From the NCBI RefSeq assembly GCF_020497125.1, contig NC_059073.1:11553225-11617224 (forward strand): a stretch of DNA of 64,000 bases, in the 5' to 3' direction. Origin of the DNA: Mauremys mutica (lineage: Eukaryota > Chordata > Testudines > Geoemydidae). The notes below the pieces were generated by a model. That model was not told where the DNA came from, did not search any database, and saw only the letters and a program-made list of their open reading frames with translations. Positions within the stretch are counted from its first letter, which is position 1. Each line of letters starts with the position of its first letter. The position numbers and the translations under genes are program-made. Below, piece after piece: positions 12,166 to 23,502 of the stretch.

Positions 12166-14639
12166 GGTATCTGCCTCTGACAATGGCCCATACCAGCAGC
12201 CTCAGAGGAAGGTGTAAAAAATTCTGCCTTAACAATTATAGGATAACCTGCCCTCAGGGAAAACTTCCTTCTGACCCCCAGTGGTGAGAACCTTGTCAAA
12301 CGCTAGTGCAGCCATGCATAGAAATAAAGTTCATCCACAGCAAACCCTTCTCTTTAAAGGGACAATTGGTTAAACCCCTCAAATATGTCCAGATGTAAAA
12401 TGGTTATGATTTGGTAGGGAAAGTGTCTTTGGATTCTAACCATCAAATACATTGTTCTGTTGTCAAAATAAGCTACTAAACTATCAGTAATGACAGCTGT
12501 GATTTCTGTAGCACATACACAAAATCAATGTTTTTGTGACTTTCTTGCTATTCCCCTTGGTTCTGCAGCAGTATTTAGGTCCTGATCCTGCAATCCCTTT
12601 GCATGCAAGACTCCCGCTGAAGTCCATATAACTGCTTAGGTTTGCAAGGAGTAGTCAGGCGTGTGAGGATTTTCAGGATCAGGCTCTCCACCTGGTACAC
12701 CCAGGACTCAGCAATAGATCTGATCCCTTGATGGCTGATAGGCAGCCACTGAACTTAAAGGGGAACCAGCAGTATGCCAACAAATATCTTTCCCAGTATT
12801 ACCAACCCCAAGTATTAAAAAATCATCAGTTCCCGCACTCCCCCTAGATCATGAGACCAGCTTTAAAATGGTGAGATTTTTTAAAGTAATAATGTTTAGG
12901 TTCTTTTTATTAGCTACAACTGCAGGGGTCTGGATTCAGTGACCTAGAAAACCCTGTTGTATTAATTTAGATGGAATATAGGGGCCCAAGGAATCAAAGG
13001 TACAAACGTAACCCAGTCACTGCCCAACATTAAAACGTGTTAAACAAAGTTGGGGTTTGGCAGACAGAGACCGCAGCCTGCTGAGTAGAATGGCAAACCC
13101 ACCATTAAAAATCCTTTCAACCTTTTATTAAAGATACAGAAAAAGAAGGGAAAGCAGTAAAGCATCTGAAATGTAAAGTATTTAAATCGGGTGTTCGTTT
13201 TTAACAACATCGCTTGTTCCCTTTCCCTTTAGCTGGAGAGAGTTTTTAGAAGACAAAAACCCGGGGTTTGTCATTCGCTTAGATGGTATCAACGATGGTA
13301 ATAACCATCCTATTGGGAGACAAGAGAAGAAGTTAGTTAAGATGGGCCGGAGCTGTTGTTAGATCCTGATCCCGTTTCCTACAAGACAAAAGACGACTAA
13401 CACACACACAAAAGGGGAGAGAAGAGAACAGCAATGATACGAAATGCAGCTTCTGTCTTGGTGTTGATTTTCACTCACAAGCTCACTGCTGGGAAAACAC
13501 AGGCCCGGCACACAGTCTGATCGGCCACTCTGAGACCTGACAAACCTGTACCAGCATCGGGCTATTGACGGTGTTGCTTTTAGTTGTGTCTCTCGTCACA
13601 GGCTCCCAGCAGTGTTGCAGTCTTGGCCGGCTAAGCCAGACTCTTATTAAACAGAAGGAAAAAGGAGAGAGAAGAAATAAGGTAAGGAAGAAAAAGGACA
13701 CATGGAGGGCAGGGAGAGAGAGAGAAAGTCTCACATCCAAGGTTGAGTTCGGCATTCAGCTGGAGCTGGTGGAGGTGGTGTCATCATCTGGGTCCATCCC
13801 TCGGGCCTGGCCTGGTCAAGACATCTTTCAAGAGTAGGATGAAGAAGATCCAGAGTTCCAAGTGATGGTGGGGGTGGCAGCCATGTTCGTGAAGATTGTT
13901 CCAGTAGCCATTTGTTCTCCCAAAATCTCTTTCTTTAAGAACCTCAAAAAGAGAGTGATGGGTGGAGTAGCCCACTCCTTCATTATTTTATCCACCAAAT
14001 AGGCCTAATAACTAACCTACCAATTTTGGTCCATTAATTTTCAGTCTCACAGTGTTCTCATTTATCAGGCATAATCTTAACACAGTCGGCCTCTTTGTTT
14101 GGACTAATTCAGTCTGTCTCCCTTTCACACCTTTTCCCATTGACATTCGCATTAACATAGGTTATTATGACATCTTACATTCACTTCTTACAGTTAAGCT
14201 CACAATTAGGGTAAATTTGTAGGCCCAGTTATCACAACAGACCTTTCCAGTCCTATGTCTCTATGTTCCTTTTGGCGCTGCAGCCTACAAGGTTCATATT
14301 TTCTCTGCAACCCTAAAGGTAGGAAATATACTTAAAACAAAGAAAGCAAAAATTTTCACAGAATCACATGACTCCAGGAGCTGAGGGTTTAGGAAAAACA
14401 GCAAGTGTTATGAGAATTATGACAAAATTTATGAGAGTTAGCATCATTGTAAACTATTTTGATGCTTATCAATGAAGGAATTATTTTTTAATCTAGTTCA
14501 CTTTTCACTGTTTACTTTCTACCTTTCTCTCAGCTCAGACATTGAAAGTCAATAAAAGGTAGTTTCACTTTTGTTTACATTGTTTCACTTTCAGTGCTAC
14601 AGTGTTTGAGTGGCAAACACTAGATGGTGAGTGTTAATC
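12166..14639. other. No gene recognised; probable diverged repeats
   Basis: About 2.5 kb without a credible exon. It contains a short CA run near 13401-13410, a purine-rich stretch at 13640-13740 and MIR-like composition around 12580-12700. The 13000-13700 part resembles turtle LTR-type repeats in general character, but I cannot establish its ends. Confidence 0.35.
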
Positions 14640-14745
14640 TGTTTAAAGATAACCGTTTCCATGGCCTGCATCTTGCAGGAGGTCAGACTAGATGATCATA
14701 ATGGTCCCTTCTGATCTTGAATTCTATGATTCTATGATTCTATGT
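14640..14745 (+). mobile_element. CR1 LINE 3' tail with (ATTCTATG)n microsatellite
   Basis: It has 'aggaggtcagactagatgatca', 'taatggtcccttctgatctt' and an 8-base tandem ending, ATTCTATG repeated about three times. That ending is the hallmark 3' terminus of CR1. Confidence 0.9.
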
Positions 14746-15039
14746 GAAAGGGTCACCAGGACAAAAGTTTGAGAATCACTGAATTAACCCCTCTGAAGCC
14801 TCAGGGAATGCAGGGGAGGGGGGTCTCCCTTGGTAGGGTCGGGAAGGATATTGCTCTTCTCATGTGATCCCTCTCCCAGTAGCTAATTTTAAATGAAGCT
14901 ATCCTCCCCTGACATGAATCTCCCTGTGGCACTGAAATTAAATATAGACTATAACTTGGCATTTGAGAAGTGAAAGGGATGGTAGCCCTAAAGGAAAAGC
15001 TAACAGCTTGGCTCTTCTGCAAGCCTCAAACTGCTGAAT

Positions 15040-15494
15040 GAGCTTTAGGGTAGGGAAGGCTCTGCGTCCCAAACAGCCTGGCTCTGCCCCCTATCCGACC
15101 TCCACCCACTTCCAGCCCCCGACTGCCCCCCTCAGAATCCCTGACCCATCCTGCTCCTTGTCCCCTCACCGTCCCCCAGAGACCCCACCACCACCACCAC
15201 CCTGGGATCCCACCCCTGCTCCCTGTCTGCCCCAACCCCTATCCACCCCCCCCCAGAATGCCCACAGTCCAACCCCCCCCATTCCCTGCCCCCTGACCGC
15301 CCCCCCCCAACCTCCGCCCCCTCCGGAGCCCTGCCGGAGACACGCTGCGGCGCTGTCTGAGGACGCCGCTCGATGCGCTAAGGTTCCAGGAGAGGGGCGG
15401 AGGCGGGAGCCTCAGCTGTTCTCTTGGGGGCCCCTGCGGAGCCCGGGGCCCGGGGCAAATTGCCCCACTTGCTCCCCCCCCCCGGGTGGCCCTG
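15040..15494. mobile_element. GC-rich hAT-like miniature element, partial
   Basis: C-rich plus strand with 'aggctctgcgtcccaaacagcc' at the left and 'cccggggcaaattgccccactt' followed by a CCGGGTGGCCCTGG-like terminus at the right, similar in style to the other hAT ends here. It abuts the duplicated block beginning at 15495. The 187 aa Pro-rich frame over it is compositional. Confidence 0.5.
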
Positions 15495-15956
15495 GAGAGC
15501 GGGTGGAACATCAAGAGACCAACTCGCAGAGGTCACAGTGGCAGGTGGCAGCAGAAGGTGACTGTGCAGGGCCATTGGCAACAGAGTGGTGGAGTGAATG
15601 AAGAGCCGTGGCCAGAGCGAACAGTGAGCAGCTGGAGGAACGAGCAAGGTGCCTTCTTGCCCCCCACCTGGGAGGTGGACTCACGTGAAAGCACCTCCGA
15701 CAGCTTAAATAAGGGGCACGTTAAATAAACATTTGTTTGTTGGACTATATTTTAGTGACTTTGCTCCAGAATGCTAGATTTGTGCCTGGGAATGGAAACG
15801 TATATAAATATGTTTCCTAGTAGGTCAAGATTTTTAAAATGCAGTATTTGCCAAGGTTGTTATCTCACGTTGCTGCTATCTTGAGAGGTCATTATGTTGA
15901 GGAGTTTCTGTACTAAACATTTGTATTATTATAAAATTATTATAATTAATTTTTAC

Positions 15957-17385
15957 ATAAGAATGGTCATACTGAGCCAGACCAATGGTCCATATAACCC
16001 AGTCTCCTGTCTTCCGACAGTGGTCAAGGCCAGGTGCGTCAGAGGGAATGAACAGAACAGGGAATCATCAAGTGATCCATCCCCTGTTGCCCATTCCCAG
16101 CTTCTGGCAAACAGGCGAGGGACACTCAGAGCATGGTGTTGCATCCCTCCCCATCCTGGCTAATAGCCACTGATGGACCTATTCTCCAGGAATGGATCTA
16201 GTTCTTTTTTTAATCCTGTTATATTTTTGGTCTTCACAGCATCCCTTGGCAAAGAGTTGCACGGGTTAAACTTTATGTTGTGTGAAGAAGTACTTCCTTT
16301 TGTTTTTTTAAAACCTGCTGCCTATTAATTTCATTGGGTGACTGCTAGTTCTTGTGTTATGTGAAGGATTAAATAACATTTCCTTATTCACTTCCTTCAC
16401 ACCAGCCAAGATTTTATAGACCGCTATCATATCCGCCCTTAGTCGTCTTTTTTCTAAGATGACAATTACCATTCATTTTAATTTCTCCTCCTGTTTCATA
16501 CCCCTAATCATTTTAGTTGCCCATCTCTGTACCTTTTCCATTTCCAATATTTCTTTTTTTGGGATGGGGTGACCAGATCTCCTCACAAGTATTCAAGGTG
16601 TAGAAGTACCATGAATTTTATATTTTCTGTCATATTATCTATCCCTTTCTTAAAAAAGCAACGGTTTCAGAGCAGCAGCCGTGTTAGTCTGTATCCGCAA
16701 AAAGACCAGGAGTACTTGTAGCACCTTAGAGACTAACACATTGATTTGAGTATAAGGTTTTGTGGGCTACAGCTGATGAAGTGGGCTGGAGCCCACAAAA
16801 GCTTATGCTCAAATCAATGTGTTAGTCACAAAGGTGCCACGAGTACTCCTGTTCTTTTTAAAAAAAGGAAACAGAATGTTGGGAATCATTGACTGCCGCT
16901 GCACATTGAGTGGATGTTTTCAGAGAACTATCCACAACGACTCCAAGATCTCTTTCTTGAGTGTTAACAGCTAATTTAGACACCACCATTTTGTATGTAT
17001 AGTTGAGATTATTTTCCAATGTGCATCACTTTGCATTGATCAACATTGAATTTCATCTGCCACTTCTGTTACCCAGTCACCCAGTTTTGTGAGATACTTT
17101 TGTAACGCTTCCCAGTCTGCCTGGGACTTAACTACCTTGAATAGTTTTGTATTATCTACAAATTTTACCACCTCACAGTTTACCCATTTTTCCAGATCAT
17201 TTATGAATATGTTGAGCAGTAATGGTCCCAGTACCGACCCCTCAGGGATACCACTATTTCTCTGTCTACATTCTGAAAACCGATAATTTATTCCTACCCT
17301 TTGTTTTCCATCTTTTAACCAGTTCCTGATCCTTGAGAGGACTTCCCTCTTATCCCATGATGGCTTACTTTTCAAAAGTCTATTT
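15957..17385 (-). mobile_element. CR1 LINE (antisense), RT C-terminus through 3' end
   Basis: Read on the minus strand, the RT frame at 17375-17040 contains GIPEGSVLGPLLLNIFINDL followed by FVDNTKLFK. This is the CR1 RT catalytic region with the conserved 'ADDTK' changed to 'VDNTK'. The 3' UTR follows toward 15957. The element is split by a Penelope-type foldback at 16665-16858. Confidence 0.9.
16665..16858. mobile_element. Penelope-like element terminal foldback with hammerhead-like core
   Basis: 'aggagtacttgtagcacctta' at the left and its inverted counterpart 'aaggtgccacgagtactcctg' at the right form arms of about 65 bases. The loop region contains CTGATGA (16773-16779), a GTGGGC/GCCCAC hairpin (16781-16796), AAAA in place of GAAA, then GCTTATGCTC (16801-16810). 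This is the layout of a minimal hammerhead ribozyme. The element splits the CR1 and carries no protein-coding sequence. Confidence 0.8.
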
Positions 17386-17606
17386 AAATTAAATACATTT
17401 TTTTTAAAATGTATATGTTTTTAGAAATCTAGACGTGTATATGTTTTGGTGTAACTTGCATTATCCTTATGTTAAATTTGCATCATCCTAACAAAACATT
17501 TACTTTATTCATATCTCTTTTATATATCTCATCGGTCCTGACACCTCCACCCCACTGTAAATTCAAACACCTCGCCTAATTTCAATTCCTGGGGAAACCA
17601 TTGGGT

Positions 17607-18722
17607 ACCTCACAAGGCATATTTTGTACAAAGATTATTACCAACGCATGTAGGGTGTGACTAGAGGCTGCTTTGGGTCACACATGCTCAGTAGGGCATC
17701 TCCAAGGGTGGAGGGCCAATTCCACTCCCAAATTTAAAAAAAAGCGGGTGCCAACCTGTTCTGCCAGTTCAGCCAGCCCCAGAGAGAGACAGCCGTATCG
17801 GAAGGGCGCTGAAGAACTCTGCCCTGAGGGCTGATGTTCGCAGGCCTGCTTTGGCTACCTGCAGCAGGCAGATAACTGCCAAGAGCAGGATCCCAGCCTA
17901 TGCAAAGAACAGGGTGCTTGCTGCTTGGTCAGCTCAGGAGGGCGTGAGGACATAAATGCCAAATGAGCAGCGCATGCTTTCAATGCATAGGATTAGTGGC
18001 CCGTGTACCTTTCAGTACTGAAGAAATCTGTATGTTAGATTCTGTTATTTTTCTTTGACCGGTATGTGCTGTATTGCTGTAATGAAAAGAGCATGTTTCG
18101 ATTTATGAGGCGACTTAGTTAACCCACAGATTGTCCTCTTATCAACAGAAGAATGTTTTTGTTTAGTCTGAGCAGCTTTACTACACTGTGGTGTCTTTCC
18201 TCCAAATTGGAGCAACTCAGGGTACTGGCATCCGCACCTGTCCCAATTTGCATATTTGTGGTGGTCTCCACAGGTGGGAGTTCCGCTGTCGGAACAGACT
18301 GAACCTGCTCACTGTCCCTGCAATACAATGGAATTATTACGGGTACGGGTGTAATCAAAGTTTGGTGGGTTACACTCAGGCCGGGCTCTTTAATGGAGCC
18401 CTGACTCTGCTCTCCCAGGAGCCCCTCTCTGCCTGAACACAGGTTGCTCTTACAGGCCCAGCTCACTAGGTGACATCTACCCTGTCTTTCCATCCAGACT
18501 GCATGGAAGACTGGAGAACTGAGTGGGATTATGACATCACAGGTATCAAGGAGACTGAGCAGCTGTAACAGAACAGTCACAGTGGGTCAGACCAAAGGTC
18601 CATCTAGCCCAGTATCCGGTCTTCCGACAATGGCCAATGCCAGGTGTTTCAGAGGGAATGAACATACCTCCTTTTAAAGTGCTTTGAGAGCTACTGATTG
18701 AAGATGTTAATAAGAGGTAGGG
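17607..18722. repeat. Duplicated block B, copy 1 (second copy at 22268-23502)
   Basis: The block starts 'acctcacaaggcatattttg' and ends 'gatgttaataagaggtagggct' in both copies. Identity is high apart from small changes and a 106-bp insertion in copy 2. Both end in an antisense CR1 tail (18580-18660 here) and a MIR-like 3' remnant. The core could be an LTR-type repeat; no protein is encoded. Confidence 0.85.
18580..18662 (-). mobile_element. CR1 LINE 3' end fragment
   Basis: It contains 'gtgggtcagaccaaagg', 'tccatctagcccagtatcc' and 'ccaatgccagg', which is the reverse complement of the CR1 3' terminus seen at 63330-63420. Confidence 0.85.
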
Positions 18723-19584
18723 CTGGGGGAGGTGGCTCAGTAGAGGAGCTGGAGAGAACTCTGCAGAGCCTGGGATGGGGGAAGAGTCTGTGGAGGGGTG
18801 AGCCCGGGGGTGGCCTGGGGATGGCCTAGACTGAGACTGGCTGAGGGAGGAATTGACTAGAGAGGGAATAGAGCTGAACTGCTTGCTTCAGCATCCCTGG
18901 ATTGGAACCTAGAATACAGGGGCAGCCTGGCTTTCCCTGCCAGCCACCAAGGCTGGAAAGCCGCCTGATATAAGGGTTGGAAGGACCCCTGAGGCCGGAG
19001 TCAGGCCAAAGCCCTGGCATAAGGCCACTGGAGTACTGCTGTGTGGGAGTCTGTTACCCAGGAAGGGGTGGGGAAACAAGTCACCCCAATAACCCCTGCA
19101 CTCCGGTGACTAATGCCAGTAATTACAGCCGAAGAGAGACCTGCCCGGATGTCATTCTGTGTGAAACCACCAGGGAAATGGCTCTCGAGCACTGACATGA
19201 GGGACAGGTGACATTCACCCTCATGTGGATGGCCTGTCCAAGGCCTCCATAGCACAGCCCCATGGCCGGGGATTATCGGGGGAGGAGAGGTTCAAGTGGA
19301 GGGACCATGCAATGCGGTCTTTAGAGCTCCAGGTGTTATGCAGCGTCTTCAGTGCCACCTGGAAACCTACAGGCATCTGCTGCTGCCTGGTGTGATTGCT
19401 CCTGCTTGGCGCTCCACTCAGTAAAGAGATTTAGTTTTTGAGTAGTCTTGCAATGTAATCCCATGCGATGAATCCATGTGCTATATGGCATGCTTACTCC
19501 ATGAATCAGACACCCTCTGTCCCTATGGTGGCAGGGACGTGAAGTCTGGTGCTTCCGCTCTGCAGTCACGGGCCTGTGTCGCCT
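18723..19584. other. No gene recognised; purine-rich repeat-like DNA
   Basis: GA-rich sequence (18720-18850), then 'ccctgccagccaccaaggctgg' and related words also seen near 29740-29760. It may be a diverged LTR-type repeat. No credible exon. Confidence 0.35.
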
Positions 19585-19587
19585 GAA

Positions 19588-20600
19588 CATAAGAACATAA
19601 GAATGGCCATACTGGGTCAGACCAAAGGTCCATCCAGCCCAGTATCCTGTCTGCCGATAGTGGCCAATGCCTGGTGCCCCAGAGGGAGTGAACCTAACAG
19701 GCAATGATCAAGTGATCTCTCTCCTGTCATCCATCTCCACCCTCTGACAAACAGAAGCTAGGGACACCATTCCTTACCCCATCCTGGCTAATAGCCATTA
19801 ATGGACTTAACCTCCATGAATTTATCCAGTTCTCTCTTAAACGCTGTTATAGTCCTACCTTCACAACCTCCTCAGGCAAGGAGTTCCAAAAGCTGACTGT
19901 GAGCTGTGTGAAGAAGAACTTGCTTTTATTTGTTTAAAACCCTCTGCCCATTAATTTCATTTGGTGATCCCTAGTTCTTGTATTATGGGAATAAGTAAAT
20001 CACTTTTCCTTATCTACTTTCTCCACATCACTCATCATTTTATAGACCTCTATGATATCCCCCCTTAGTCTCCTCTTTTCCAAACTGAAAAGTCCTAGCC
20101 CCTTTAATCTCTCTTCATATGGGACCCGTTCCAAAACCCTAATCATTTTAGTTTCCCTTCTCTGAACCCTTTCTAGTGCCAGTATATCTTTTTTGAGATG
20201 AGGAGACCACATCTGTACGCAGTATTCGAGATGTGGGCATACCATCGATTTATATAAGGGCAATAATATATTCTCAGTCTTATTCTCTATCCCCCTTTTA
20301 ATGATTCCTAACATCTTGTTTGCTTTTTTTGATTGCTGCTGCACACTGCGCGGATGTCTTCAGAGTACTATCCACGATGACTCCAAGATCTCTTTCCTGA
20401 TTCGTTGTAGCTAAATTAGCCCCCATCATATTGTTTGTGTAGTTGGGGTTATTTTTTCTAATGTGCATTACTTTACATTTATCCACATTAAATGTCATTT
20501 GCCATTTTGTTGCCCAATCACTTAGTTTTGTGAGATCTTTTTGAAGTTCTTCACAGTCTGCTTTGGTCTTAACTATCTTGAGCAGTTTAGTAACTATTTT
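19588..20600 (-). mobile_element. CR1 LINE (antisense), about 1 kb of 3' sequence
   Basis: The minus-strand frames at 20498-20298 and 20344-20000 encode consecutive CR1 blocks (FNVDKCKVMHIRKNNPNY, then ERDLGVIVDSTLKTSAQC, LLPLYKSMVCPHLEYCVQ and [16 protein letters not shown]). One frame overlap marks a frameshift. The 3' terminus 'cataagaatggccatactgggt' lies at 19598-19620. A 106-base piece of this copy (20397-20502) reappears inside block B copy 2. Confidence 0.93.
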
Positions 20601-20631
20601 GAGCTAAAGGACGAACCTGCCAAGCTAACTG

Positions 20632-20885
20632 CAGGTACGTCTACACTGTACATTAAGCCCGGGCTCTGACTCAGGTTTGAGCCCAAGCCCCACTTCCATC
20701 CATGCACAAATGAGTCCGACTCGGGTCAGCAAACACCCTACAAATGGGAGTTCAGGGTCAGATCCTGAGTTCTGCTGGGACTTGGGTCCAAGGCCTGTCA
20801 TTTTGCAGTGTGGATGCAGCTCAAGCCACAGACCTGAGTCAAAAGGTCTGTGTAGTATAATATGGACGTGTTAGTATAACACTGA
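20632..20885. mobile_element. Miniature DNA transposon-like repeat
   Basis: It begins 'aggtacgtctacactgtaca' and ends with an imperfect inverted counterpart near 'ctgtgtagtataatatggacgtg'. A related start, 'gggtatgtctacactgtcc', is at 62231. It is non-coding. Confidence 0.55.
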
Positions 20886-21135
20886 CAGACCCCAATTGTC
20901 AGAGGGCAGGATCAAACCTGGGACCTCTGAAGCTTAACCTAGGAGGCTGGCGTTTAGGTCATGCAGTAGAGGCTCAAACACTCAGCTTCAGAGGTCTGAG
21001 ATTCAACGCTGCCTGCCAATAACTGGGCTTTATTGGCCCTAGAACCAGGGGCTTATCTGGGATATCAGATGGGAAGTATCCAAAGCTCGGGAGGCGCTTC
21101 CTCAGCTAGGGGAAGTATGTAACCTATGCTTGCTT
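20886..21135 (+). repeat. Dispersed repeat with tRNA-like block
   Basis: It includes 'taggtcatgcagtagaggctca', 'gaggtctgagattcaacgctgcc' and 'aggggaagtatgtaacc'. The same order recurs in the 262-bp tandem repeat at 41521-41985 and at 22031-22215. The first two words resemble the A and B boxes of a tRNA promoter. Confidence 0.55.
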
Positions 21136-21139
21136 GGTG

Positions 21140-22028
21140 TGGCGCTCTGGAATATTGTGTGCAATTCTGGTCTCCCATGTTTAAGAAGGACGAATTCAAA
21201 CTGGAACAGGTATAGAGAAGGGCTCCTAGGATGATCCAAGGAATGGAAAACCTGTCTTATGAGGGGAGACTCGAAGAGCTTGGCTTGTTTAGCCTAACCA
21301 AAAGAAGGCTGAGGGGAGATGTGACTGCTCTCTATAAATATATCAGAGGGATAAATACCAGGGAGGGAGAGGAATTATTTAAGCTCAGTACCAATGTGGA
21401 CACAAGAACAAATGGATATAAACTGGCCATCAGGAAGTTTAGACTTGAAATTAAATCTAGGTTTCTAACCATCAGAGGAGTGAAGTTCTGGAACAGCCTC
21501 CCAAGGGGAGCAGTGGGGGCAAGAAACCTAACTGGCTTCAAGACTGAGCTGGATAAGTTTATGGAGGGGATGGTATCATGGGATAACCTAATTTTGGCAA
21601 TTAATTGATCTTTGAGTATTAGCAGGTAAATAGGCCCAATGGTCTGTGATGGGATGTTAGATGGGGTGGGATCTGAGTTACTACAGAGAATTCTTTCCTG
21701 GGTGTCTGGCTGGTGAGTCTTGTCCACATGCTCAGGGTTTAGCTGATCGCCATATTTGGCATCGGGAAGGAATTTTCTTCCAGGGCAGATTGGCAGAGGC
21801 CCTGGAGGTTTTTCACCTTCTTCTGCAGCATGGGACACGGGTCACTTGCTGGAGAATTTTCTGCACCTTGAAGTTTTAAACCATAAGTTGAGGACTTCAG
21901 CAGCTCAGACATAGTTCAGGGATTTGTTACAGGAATGGGTGGGTGAGATTCTGTGGCCTGCGTTGGGCAGGATGTCAGACTAGAAGATCATAATGGTCCC
22001 TTCTGACCTTAAAGTCTATGAGTCTGTG
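21140..22028 (+). mobile_element. CR1 LINE, 3' portion (distinct subfamily)
   Basis: The frame at 21231-21608 encodes a 125 aa CR1 terminal block (SYEGRLEELGLFSLTKRRLRG, i.e. the conserved YE.RL.ELGLFSL.KRRLRGD motif, then FRLEIKSRFL and KFWNSLP). The 3' tail is 'tcataatggtcccttctgacc' near 21989-22012. It is more diverged from the 19.6 kb copy than other copies are, which indicates another CR1 lineage. Confidence 0.92.
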
Positions 22029-22030
22029 TC

Positions 22031-22265
22031 CCCCTCTAGTGGTGCCCAGCCTAGCTAGAGATTGATGAGCCTGCTACAGCCTTAGCTAAGAGCCACGTGG
22101 CTTTTAGCTCATGAAGTAGAGGCACATATACTGAGCTGCACAGATCCCATGTTCAATCCTGCTGACGACTGTGGTCTGTTGGAGTTACATGTTGGCCGTG
22201 AGACCCAGCCCAGCAATGATAAACCCAGGCTTACAATGCAGGGGGGTTACTAGAGCACAGACTGA
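22031..22265 (+). repeat. Dispersed repeat with tRNA-like block
   Basis: It contains 'ccctctagtggtgccca', 'ttttagctcatgaagtagagg' and 'atgttcaatcctgctga', the same unit as at 41550-41985. It abuts block B copy 2. Confidence 0.55.
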
Positions 22266-22267
22266 GG

Positions 22268-23502
22268 ACCTCACAAGGCATATTTTGTACAAAGATTATT
22301 ACCATCGCATGTTGGGTGTGACTAAAGGGCTGCTTTGGGTCACACATGCTCAGTAGGGCATCTCCAAGGGTGGAGGGCCAATTCCACTCCCAAATTTAAA
22401 AAAAGGGGGTGCCAAACTGTTCCGCCAGTTCAGCCAGCCCCAGAGAGAGACAGCCAGATCGGAAGGGCGCTGAAGAACTCTGCCCTGAGGGCTGATGGTC
22501 GCAGGCCTGCTTTGGCTACCTGCAGCAAGCAGATAATTGCCAGGAGAAGGATCCCAGGCAATGCAAAGAATAGGGTGCTTGCTGCTTGGTCAGCTCAGGA
22601 GGGCGTGAGGACATAAATGCCAAATAAGCAGCGCATGCTTTCAATGCGTAGGATTAGTGGCCCGTGTTCCTTTCTGTACTGAAGAAATCTGTATGTTAGA
22701 TACTGTTATTTTTCTTTGACCGATATGTGCTGTATTGCTGTAATGATAAGAGCATGTTTCGATTTATGAGGCGTCTTAGTTAACCCACAGATTGTCGTCT
22801 TATCAACAGAAGAATTTTTTTGTTTAGTCTGAGCAGCTTTACTACACTGTGGTGTCTTTCCTCCAAATTGGAGCAACTCTGGGTACTGGCATCCCCAACT
22901 GATTCGTTGTAGCTAAATTAGCCCCCATCATATTGTATGTGTAGTTGGGGTTATTTTTTCTAATGTGCATTACTTTACATTTATCCACATTAAATGTCAT
23001 TTGCATATTTGTGGTGTTCTCCACAGGTGGGAGTTCCACTGTCAGAACAGACTGAACCTGCTCACTGTCCCTGCAATACAATGGAATTATTACAGGTACA
23101 GGTGTAATCAAAGTTTGGTGGGTTACACTCAGGCCAGGCCCTTGTCTCCGGCTCTTTAACGGAGCCCTGACTCTGCTCTCCCAGGAGCCCCTCTCTGCCT
23201 GAACACAGGTTACTCTCACAGGCCCAACTCACTAGGTGACATCTACCCTGTCTTTCCGTCCAGACTCCATGGAAGACTGGAGAACTGAGCAGGATTATGA
23301 CATCACAGGTATCAAGGAGACTGAACAGCTGTAACATAAGAACGGACACACTGGGTCAGACCCAGGGTCCATCTAGCCCAGTATCCAGTCTGCGCTGCTC
23401 TGTGCCTCAGTTTCCCATCTCGAAAAGGGGGCTAATGCTACAGACCTCTTTTGTAAAGTGCTTTGAGATCTACCGATTGAAGATGTTAATAAGAGGTAGG
23501 GC
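22268..23502. repeat. Duplicated block B, copy 2, with a 106-bp CR1-templated insertion
   Basis: It is collinear with 17607-18722 except at 22899-23004. There, 106 bases matching 20397-20502 of the nearby CR1 (one difference seen) replace about 16 bases of the block. The block ends in a short CR1 tail (23330-23395) and a MIR-like 3' part (23396-23502: 'tgtgcctcagtttcccatct', then 'aagtgctttgagat'). Confidence 0.88.

Larger units (their letters stand above)
15495..17600. repeat. Long duplicated block A, copy 1 (second copy at 43781-45196)
   Basis: The two blocks align nearly base for base over about 1.4 kb, from 'gagagcgggtggaac' at the left to 'ttcctggggaaacca' at the right. Copy 1 carries about 680 bases (roughly 16143-16820) missing from copy 2. 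The left 450 bases look like an LTR or other retroposon ('ttaaataaacatttgtttgttgg' with an AATAAA signal). The remainder is an antisense CR1. Confidence 0.85.

Noticed and set aside
15038..15647. 187 aa and neighbouring frames
   Set aside because: Compositional frames in a C-rich hAT-like block that continue into repeat block A.
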